From Lojkania enalia (Eukaryota > Ascomycota > Dothideomycetes > Pleosporales), in assembly GCA_010094045.1 (NCBI GenBank), contig ML986959.1:3055-18448 (forward strand): a stretch of 15,394 nucleotides of DNA. Direction: 5' to 3'. The first letter of the stretch is position 1. The number at the start of each line of letters is the position of its first letter. Below, piece by piece: positions 8,582 to 15,394 of this stretch. The notes under the pieces were generated by a model, which saw nothing but the letters and a program-made list of their open reading frames with translations, made no database searches and was not told where the DNA came from. The position numbers and the translations under genes were made by a program.

Positions 8582-11500
8582 TAGTAGATAAATAGATAAG
8601 AAGCCTAAAGAAGACTTAAAATAGCTTTCTTAAAAGTTTTAAAGAAATATAAAGAATAGTTAATAGTAAGTAAAGAATAGAATTTATAGGAATTATCTAG
8701 AAACTTAAGTAAGTTAAAAGAGTACTACTAATAATATATTATTAGTAATAAATTAAGTTAGTACTACTTAATAAGTTTAATAGAACTAGATCTAAATTTA
8801 AAAGATTTCTAGTAGTAATAAGAATTTATATTAACGCTAATTTAGATATTATCTAATATAAGAATAAGAAAGTACTATTTATAGGAGCCTACTTAACAGG
8901 TAAACCCCTTAACTAGTTCTAGTTCTTTCTAATAGATTTTAAGAACTATATAGAAGAATACTAGAAAAGTAAAACTAAGATAATATTTATAAGCCTAGTA
9001 TACTTCTAATAGAAACTTAAACTAGTATTTAGAGATATTAACGAAGTATAAGTAGTAGAAGATAGATTCTACAACCTAGTTTAACTAGAATCTATTACCT
9101 TATATATATCAAGTTTTTAACAGCTCTTAAATAAAGTTGTATAGAACGACTATAATATAATAGTAAAGTTCTATAAAATATTAAAAATAGAAATAAGAAG
9201 GATAATAATATATATAGAATAACTTTAGGATCTAGTATTATATTTTTAACTAGTAAAAAGAATTAATAATAAACTATACTAGTTTAAAAATAAGGAAAAA
9301 TAAGCGTACTACTAATAGGTACGTTTTTTAGTAAGGGCTGCTAATATAGACGGACTTATAGATCTAAGCGCTACTAGAGAAAAGAAGCCTAAGCTATAGG
9401 TAACTTAAGAAAGAAAAACTTAAAAGAAAGATATCAAGTACTATAATTATTAGAAACTAGGATATATAGTAAATGAATACTAAAGTAAAAAGAAAGAAAA
9501 GAAAAACCGGCCTATAGAAGATAAACCGCAGGAAGTAGGTAAAGAAAAACTAGCTATAACTATAAAATACAGAACCCTATATTAGTTCTTCTATAATAAA
9601 GATAAGTATTAAATATATTAACAACTTAAAGAAACTATAGAATATTAGTCTTAGAAGAAAATATAACTTACAGCAATATAAGAATATATAAAAAGATAGC
9701 TAGAAGAAGTTTAAGAAGAATTAGATAAGGATAAAGAAATAAATACCCCGTTATAAATAGAAGAAGCTATTACTAGAGTACTAATATCTAAACTAATACC
9801 TAGAGTATATTTTATATATTAATAAGGAATAATCGAGTATAAATAGGGAACCCCAGCTCCTATAACTACTCTATAAGAAGAACTACCTATAAAATTCTAT
9901 AATAAGAATAGACTAGAATAAGATATTATTAACGTTTATAAAGAATAGTAAAATATCTACCCTAGAGAGATCCGTTTCTTATACTTCTAAAAATAGATAA
10001 AGACGATAAAAGTAGTAGAAAGATATTTTAATATAATAGATTAGGATAAGGCTGTATATATAGTATAAAAAGTAGTAGCCTTCTTATAAAGTAAAGTACT
10101 AGTAAAATACTAGGTACTAAAGGTATTATAATATAAATAAGAATAGAACTACTAGATTAGAGAAGATAATAACCTTTATATAAACTAATACTATCTAGTA
10201 TATTTTAAAATAGTATAGATATTATATATTAAATAATAATATAAAGCCTACTAAAAAAGAAAAGAAAATATAGGTATATAGCTAAGACGACTAAATAAAG
10301 ATAAGGTACTAGAAAACTCTATAAAATAAAGAGTTATAATAGAATAGGAAGTTATAAAATAAACCTAAAACTATATAGTACTTAAATTTAGACTTCTACT
10401 ATCTAAAGTATATATTAGAGGAAGACTATAGTATAAATATCTAAAACGGAAATACCTAAAATATATATCTATAAAAGAAGTAATAGCTTACTAGCCTAAG
10501 ATAATTTAACTATATAGGAATATAGGAGAATACTATCTTATAATACTAGAATAATATTACAGCTATAAAGTATATATGCTTATTAATAGTAGAGTAATAA
10601 AGAATTTTATAGCTAGTAACTATATTACTAGAAAAGGAATATTTATAGTATAATTAGAACGATTTTATATAATTTAAATTATAGAGGGAAAAAACTTCTA
10701 GAAGAAAGTTATATATATTATAGAATTAGGAGAGTTTAAAATCCTAGAAGCAACCTAATAAAAATAAATTTTCTAAATTATAGAAATTACCGACTATAAT
10801 ATTATCCTAGAGATTCTATAATTAAGAAAGGAAAATCTTTAGATAAACTAGTAAATAGGATAAATTATCCTTAAAAACTCTAGCCAGCTAGTTAAAGAAC
10901 AACTTACTATAATAGTAAAGAAAGTAGTAAAAGAATTATTTTTAATAGGAAATATATTATATAGTATATTTAAAGAATACTAATACTTAATAGAATAACT
11001 CTAAAAACTACTATAATATCTACCTAAATATAGAGAATATAATTATAAAATTAAACTATAACTAGAAAAAGAACCCGGATACGGACTAATATATAATCTA
11101 ATACTAAGGGAAGTAGAAGCTCTAGAATAATATATAGATAAGTATCTAAAGAAAGAAACGATTTAAAAATTAAGTTTACTAGTAGTATACTCTATATTCT
11201 TTATAAATAAGAAAGAAATAATAGATTTATAAATATATATTAATTATCGCACTCTTAATAATATTATAATTAAAGACTAATACTTTTTACTACTTAACTA
11301 TAACTTAAGAGATTAATTAAAAGAAGCTACTATCTTTATAAAATTAGATATCTAGAATATATACTATTAAATCTATATTAAAGAAGAAGATAAATAGAAA
11401 ATAGTATTTAGGATAAAAAAGAGACTTTTTAAATATCTAGTTATATTCTTTAAACTTACTAATATACTAGCTACTTTTTAAAAACTATTATAGCTAATAT
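8582..11500 (+). pseudogene. gag-pol: G2 gag-pol: capsid, CCHC knuckle, protease, partial RT
   Basis: Gag, knuckle, protease and RT motifs all fall in one frame (codons starting at 8761, 9439, 10576, 11248). Gag: FNRTRSKFKRF near 8780, GAYLTGKPLN near 8885-8915, LESITLYIS near 9090. Knuckle CX2CX4HX4C at 9439-9480 with all four ligands changed to Tyr codons (YYNY*KLGYIVNEY). Roughly 365 codons of charged, Lys/Glu/Gln-rich sequence follow without a recognised domain. Protease: MLINSRVIKNFI from 10576, where the DSGA active site reads NSRV (10585-10596). RT: GYGLIYNL near 11077-11100, a NYRTLN block (11242-11259; D of DYR lost), FIKLDI with its catalytic Asp kept (11347-11349), then TNILATF*KLL before the break. 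The N-terminal codons before about 8745 read better one frame over, so a small indel is possible there. The normal product would be a polyprotein; this copy is dead. Confidence 0.85.
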
Positions 11501-11501
11501 A

Positions 11502-11546
11502 GTTTACAAGCGAGCTGTTAGTATAAGTAAGTTGTTACCTTACTAA
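11502..11546 (+). repeat. Terminal inverted repeat of copy C (left)
   Basis: It starts GTTTACAAGCGAGCTGTTAG and matches the reverse complement of 12593-12637 with four mismatches, all transitions. Confidence 0.92.
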
Positions 11547-11577
11547 ACTTTTAACGGCCTACCTAGATTAATATATA

Positions 11578-12535
11578 ATAGCTTAATATAGTAATATACA
11601 ATTAACCTATAAAGAATTATAAATTATCCTTACAATCTTAGCTATCGATCGAGGTTAAGTTTCAACCGAGAATGGCGCTATAATAACTTTTTGCTACTCT
11701 TAAAATACTCTCTACTTTTAACGCGCTGAAATAGCTGCGCAACGCAATTATAAGCCGAATTTAAAGAAGCTTATAAAGACTAAAGAGGAGGTACTTATTA
11801 GCTATATCCTTAATCAGGATTTACGAGGATTTCCGCCTACAATTGATAGCGTATAAGCTATAGTAAATAGACTATTAGCTGAGTGTAGTACTAAGATCTT
11901 AGCCTTAATACACGATTATATTAACTATATTAATAAGACTACCTTTCTTCCAGCCTTTAAAACAGCCTATAATTGATTAATTATAGAAGCTAATATCCGC
12001 GTAAGCTTTTAAGGCGGTACTATTAAAGCTTAATATTAAGCTACGTATACTGATACTATCTATACTAAAGACTACCCCCTAGAAAGCTAAAATACCTAGT
12101 AATATATATAAACTAGAGGCTTAATAAATAATAATTTGTAGCAGGATTTAGTAATGTTAAAACTTATTATCTACGTTAATTATCGCAGCCTTTAATTAGC
12201 TTTAAAAGGGTATTATAATAATAACGCATTCGATCGCGCTGATAGCTAATTAAATTAAGAGCTTTAAGCAAGTAAATAAGGTAGTAATAAAGTAAAAATA
12301 ATAGAAAAGAAAGCGATTATAGAAGTAGGAGATTTTAGTAAAGGCTGTAGGTGAGGATATAATTAATTAAAATAACATTAAGGGGTAGATTAATAAGGAA
12401 ATTTATAATTGGAGTACTTAGCTGTAAGAGAGTAACCAGCTTTAATAGAGCTGTAGGTACTATAAACAGCCTAGCTATAATACTTAAATATACTAAATTA
12501 ATAGCGCAGGTATTAAATAATCTAATAGACTATAA
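11578..12535 (+). pseudogene. pogo/Fot1 transposase lacking its DDE core
   Basis: The N-terminal DNA-binding part is well preserved: LAIDRG (near 11640), a helix-turn-helix-like stretch, YKPNLKKLIKTKEE (11749-11790), SYILNQDLRGFPP (to about 11838). At about 11890-11910 the sequence jumps directly to a motif that in copy B lies far downstream, close to the C-terminus: HDYINYINKTTFLPAF (11912-11959), then ANIRVSF. All segments with the catalytic acidic residues are missing. The frame shifts between about 12060 and 12235; the basic KRKRL motif (near 12308) and a CX2CX4HX4C knuckle (12452-12493; first Cys kept, the other ligands now Tyr) are in the new frame. The likely start is ATA at 11578-11580, from ATG. 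There are fewer internal stops than in copies A and B. Confidence 0.85.
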
Positions 12536-12592
12536 TTTTCTATAGTATATATATATATAGTTAATAATTATTACGATTAAATCGATTAAATC

Positions 12593-12637
12593 TTAGTAGG
12601 GTAATAGCTTACTTATACTAACAGCTCGCTTATAAAC
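12593..12637 (-). repeat. Terminal inverted repeat of copy C (right)
   Basis: This is the partner of 11502-11546 and holds the shared gctcgcttata core at 12624-12634, followed by the target TA. Confidence 0.92.
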
Positions 12638-12639
12638 TA

Positions 12640-12958
12640 CGTTAAGCTATTTATAATTAGCTTTTTAATAGGTCTAGAGATATATATATAGTATATCTTA
12701 TATTTCTAGTTAAGAGATATAGTTTTCTAATCTTTATTAGAGCTAGCTAGCTTTAATAGTTATAAGCCTAGAAGCCCTTTAACTACTACTATATTCTATA
12801 TAGATAGACTAGAGCTAATTAATATAGGTTTAGTTAATTATATCTCGTTTATTAAAACTTTAGTTATCTTAATATTATTAGGCTAGTTAAGAAGCTAAAG
12901 AGCTTAAAACTAGTTATAGTAGAGATCTTAATAGATTAACGCGATATAGTATATTAAA
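12640..12958. other. AT-rich stretch upstream of the copia-like gag
   Basis: I see no recognisable protein or structural RNA. It does not continue the RT of G2: read through the TA junction in the G2 frame it gives no RT motif. By position it may contain an LTR end and leader of the copia-like element that follows, but there is no second LTR in the window to test this and no clear primer-binding site. Confidence 0.3.
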
Positions 12959-13220
12959 ATGATAATAGAATTAGACCTACTTATTACTAAAGCTACGGTT
13001 ATTCTTAATAAACTAGAGTACTAGATATAGTAGCTATTTCTATAGAAAGATAGTACGGACTAGAACTAGCTCTAAAAATATATAGACCTAGACTTTAGTA
13101 AGAAGCTAGTTCTTTAACTAGATACTAAGAAACTGATTAAGAAGTAGTTTAGAAATTTCTATAGAATAGATAGTAATACTAAGGTAGTAGATACTAAAGT
13201 AGATATTATTACGGTAATAT
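12959..13220 (+). pseudogene. Probable Ty1/copia-type Gag, N-terminal part (dead)
   Basis: An ATG at 12959 opens a frame reading MIIELDLLITKATVILNKLE, then a stretch with a pattern typical of copia-type Gag N-termini in fungi: a Trp-rich block (several TAG/TAA where W or Q would stand), L*KYIDLDF near 13075, followed by a Pro-poor acidic part. In the family this segment folds as the start of the particle protein. The stops fit former TGG, CAG and CAA codons. The frame can be followed in weaker form to about 13430, but the sequence after about 13220 more likely belongs to the LTR of G3. No zinc knuckle, protease or integrase of a copia element follows, so it is truncated. The family call is tentative. 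Confidence 0.45.
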
Positions 13221-13449
13221 TGCGACACCTTTATACCTATACTACCCTTACTATAATACCCGAACCAGCTGCTAGTAATAGCTATTAACTGCTAGCTAGA
13301 ATATAACTGATTTATCTTAACCGCGATAGAGGAAGGTTTTACTAACCCAGCTAGCCTGTATAGTAGTATAAACCTAGCTTCTATAAAAACCTATATAATA
13401 TAGATATTTCTATTCTTTATATAACGTTTTAATATTTATATATAGTATA
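13221..13449 (+). repeat. Candidate 5' LTR of G3
   Basis: The block lies directly in front of a candidate primer-binding site and the gag of G3. It starts TGCGACACC and ends TA (CA before RIP), with a TATA-like box ctataaaaac (13381-13390) about 60 bases before its end, an arrangement usual for LTRs. Its length of about 229 bp would be similar to the 202-bp LTRs of G1. The 3' LTR is beyond the window, so neither end is proven. Confidence 0.35.
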
Positions 13450-13460
13450 TAGTAATAGAG
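13450..13460 (+). other. Candidate primer-binding site of G3
   Basis: The string tagtaatagag resembles an initiator-tRNA-Met type site (TGGTA.CAGAG) after G-to-A and C-to-T change. It directly follows the proposed LTR end and precedes gag by about 50 bases. This is pattern matching on 11 mutated bases. Confidence 0.35.
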
Positions 13461-13508
13461 TTAACTACCTAAAGTACGATTAACCAACTATATATAAGCG
13501 TCTGTAAT

Positions 13509-14595
13509 ATTATATTATGTTATCTACTATTATATGCTATAGATAAGAACGCACTTATTAGCATATTTAAAAAGATTTAGGGTAAGCTAGACTTTTTATA
13601 GTAGAAGAACGAGATGCTAGTAGAGGCTTTAGTAACCTAGAAGAACTGCTATAAGTTAGACCTTAAAGCGATATAAAGGGAATTTAGTAGCTGCTAAACG
13701 GCTACCCCTCTACTAGCTACTAATATATTAATAGTAATAGAACTATTACCCGCCTTTAACCCGATTTAACTTATAACTCTAGCTTCTAAACAGATGTTTA
13801 TGTTAACCTCTAATCCGCCTAAAATTACGTATAACCCGTATTTCCGTTCTAACTATTTACTTAACCCTTTAATATTCTCTAGTAAACGTTTAGAGCTTTT
13901 ATATTTTATTAGAAAGCTCTGCTATAAACTAGAAGAAAACGCTAACTAATACTTAACTAAATATATCCACCTTTTATATATCTATTCCCGCCTAGAACGA
14001 GACCTAGTAATATTAGTTAACCTATTAATAGATAAGGGTATTAACTCTATAGATAGCTTAGTCGCCTTCTTAAAATCCACCTATAACAACCAGAATAAGG
14101 AAACTATAGTATAGAGTAAGCTAGAGACCTTAAAATAAGGCTAAAGTAGGTTCCCTACTTACTTTACTAAATTCCGACGCTTGATTGTAAACACTAAACT
14201 AAATAAGACCGGACAAATTATATATCTCTAACGTTCTCTCTTTAATAAGCTCTACCGTACTATAATTAGTATTATAATACCTAGTACCTTAAACAACTAC
14301 GCTAACCTAATTTCCCTATATAATACTAACCTATATTATCTATCTAGTAACTATTACAAATAATTAAAATATTATACTACTTATTAGAAGGACCTAAATA
14401 CTATAGAACTCGATACTTCTAGCTATATATCTGTAGGCTCTAATAAATAAAAAAGGCGCTACTATAAAAGACGTTATTATAAGTATAGTAGTAAGGGATA
14501 TATTTCGCTAGAATGCAGCGCCCCTCTACTATTAATCTGTTAAGGGTCTCAGAGCCCTACTATACCCTATAGATCCTACTTTCAATCCTCTAACT
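13509..14595 (+). pseudogene. gag: G3 gag: coiled-coil N-terminus, capsid, CCHC knuckle
   Basis: A single frame (codons starting at 13551, 13791, 14514) shows an N-terminal coiled-coil-like stretch (ALISIFKKI*GKLDFL, 13551-13598), a low-complexity linker, then the capsid segment: NPPKITYNPYF near 13812-13845, SSKRLELLYF near 13880-13910, RLERDL..LV near 13990-14020, SLVAFLKSTYNN near 14055-14090. A CX2CX4HX4C knuckle lies at 14475-14516 (YYKYSSKGYISLEC), with the last Cys intact and the other ligands changed to Tyr. The frame is free of net indels over at least 950 bases. No ATG is left in a good place; ATA at 13509-13511 may be the former start. The 3' end is unclear, because gag and pol frames are both plausible around 14600. 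Confidence 0.82.
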
Positions 14596-14599
14596 AATC

Positions 14600-15394
14600 C
14601 TCTAACTAATTCTTAATACGCTTATTATCTTATAAATAAGGCTATTACTCTTACTTTTAAATATAGCTAGTTTTGCCGATTAGAATATTATTAAAAGGTT
14701 TATTCTAGAAGTAAGTTATCTTTTAGGACTACGTCTATACCGAATCTCTATATACCTATAGAACTAGCCTCTATAAAAATAGTTATAAGACTACTAGATT
14801 CTAGCTCCTTTCTTAATCTATTAAAATCTAGTCTAGTAAGATATTAATATTCTTATTAATACTAGAGCTACTAATTATAGTTATATCTATAGAGACCTCG
14901 TGCGCACCCTAAAACTCTAAAAGATATAACTTCTATATAATCTATACCTAACCGGCTTTAATAGAAAAGTCTTCTATAAGAGAATTATCTTCTACTTAAT
15001 TATTCTAACCCTCTAATACCTAAACTATTTAGAGATAGTATATCTCTATATAATTATACTAGGAAAATACTAGTTAATTCTAGGATAGTTATAGATATAT
15101 AAGTATTATATAAACCTAGACTATAAGAATAAATAGCTAGTCTTTACTACTAACTAATACCTAACTTAATACTTATAACCTACTAGTATTATTATCTACT
15201 AATAGGCTATTTAAACGGTTATTAAAGACTGTAAACTACTCGAACCTAATATAAAAGGAGATCCTAAAGTAACTAATTTACGACCCCTATATAGCTTAAA
15301 GCCTAGGTAATACTACTTAAAACTCCGCCTGTTAAATTATACCCGATATAATTACTAGCTACTTAAGATACTATACTAGTTAAAAGAATCTAAA
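14600..15394 (+). pseudogene. pol: G3 pol: retropepsin-like protease, cut by window edge
   Basis: The protease reads ILINTRATNYSYIYRDLV at 14849-14902, where the active site DTGA has become NTRA (Asp codon 14858-14860 GAT to AAT, Gly to Arg). The C-terminal protease motif LG+PWL appears as LGKY* at 15059-15073 in the same frame. Downstream codons to the window end stay in this frame but reach no RT motif. The frame is -1 relative to gag, as in many Ty3/gypsy elements that use ribosomal frameshifting. The exact 5' end of pol is not visible. The element cannot make an active enzyme. Confidence 0.78.

Larger units (their letters stand above)
8310..11500 (+). mobile_element. Ty3/gypsy retrotransposon G2, truncated, heavily RIP-mutated
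   Basis: The plus strand carries gag with a CCHC knuckle, a protease and the first part of an RT, in Ty3/gypsy order. RNase H, integrase and the 3' LTR are absent: the RT stops at about 11500, exactly where transposon C begins, and does not resume to the right of it. The left limit is uncertain (see 6195-6461 and 8310-8581). This is the most AT-rich element in the window by eye, with very few G or C outside AG-rich codons, so it has probably gone through more RIP than G1 or G3. Confidence 0.75.
11502..12637 (+). mobile_element. pogo/Fot1-type transposon, copy C, internally deleted
   Basis: An 1136-bp element has 45-bp inverted repeats (11502-11546, 12593-12637) and flanking TA at 11500-11501 and 12638-12639. 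It keeps both ends of the transposase but not the catalytic middle, so it is a nonautonomous derivative that could only have moved with a transposase from another copy. It is about 0.7 kb shorter than copy B. Its repeats match at 41 of 45 positions and it keeps more G and C than G2, so it is probably younger than the G2 sequence to its left. Confidence 0.9.
13450..15394 (+). mobile_element. Ty3/gypsy retrotransposon G3, 5' part, runs out of window
   Basis: Plus-strand gag and protease of a third gypsy-type element are present; RT and everything after it lie beyond the window. Its knuckle and protease sequences differ clearly from those of G1 and G2, so it is a separate family. If the candidate LTR is right, the element starts at about 13221 and interrupts the copia-like Gag sequence. 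Confidence 0.75.

Noticed and set aside
12640..12760. Possible continuation of the G2 RT toward the YLDD motif after transposon C (GLEI-like string at a fitting distance).
   Set aside because: No residues upstream or downstream match RT, and the motif itself lacks the Asp pair; the distance is most likely coincidence.
1..15394. Search for CRISPR arrays, tRNA or rRNA genes, introns of living genes, or a biosynthetic or defence cluster.
   Set aside because: No regular repeat-spacer pattern, cloverleaf or intact long reading frame was seen on either strand; every coding signal belongs to a dead transposable element.

Overview
The window is a transposon graveyard from a filamentous ascomycete fungus (Pezizomycotina-type). 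I see no intact gene, tRNA, rRNA or CRISPR array. The DNA is very AT-rich and crowded with TpA. CpA and TpG have mostly become TpA, the pattern of repeat-induced point mutation (RIP). Reading frames of known transposon proteins can still be followed for kilobases, but they are full of TAA/TAG codons, and key Cys, His, Asp and Gly codons are lost by transitions (TGT to TAT, CAC to TAC, GAT to AAT, GGA to AGA). The species cannot be named from this window.

Layout, left to right. (1) 1-456: the 3' end of a pogo/Fot1-type DNA transposon (copy A), plus strand, cut by the window edge. (2) 686-6189: a complete Ty3/gypsy LTR retrotransposon (G1), minus strand, with two 202-bp LTRs, a 5-bp target duplication (actag), a polypurine tract, gag, and pol in the order protease, RT, RNase H, integrase, chromodomain-like end. 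(3) 6464-8307: a full-length pogo/Fot1 transposon (copy B), minus strand, with 45-bp inverted repeats, TA target sites and one 1.67-kb transposase frame without a net frameshift. (4) About 8310-11500: a second, more heavily mutated Ty3/gypsy element (G2), plus strand, recognisable from gag to the middle of the RT domain. (5) 11502-12637: a third pogo/Fot1 copy (C), plus strand, with good 45-bp inverted repeats but the catalytic core deleted. (6) 12640-13220: an unidentified AT-rich stretch, then what looks like the N-terminal part of a Ty1/copia-type Gag. (7) About 13221-15394: the 5' part of a third Ty3/gypsy element (G3), plus strand, with gag and protease, running out of the window.

Nothing here forms a working pathway. 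The genes relate as nested insertions: G1 and copy B lie in older AT-rich sequence, copy B may split the 5' end of G2, copy C sits at the broken 3' side of G2, and G3 interrupts the copia-like Gag. The most informative features are the dated-looking LTR pair of G1, the internally deleted copy C, and the C-terminal CCHC zinc knuckle shared by all three pogo/Fot1 transposases.
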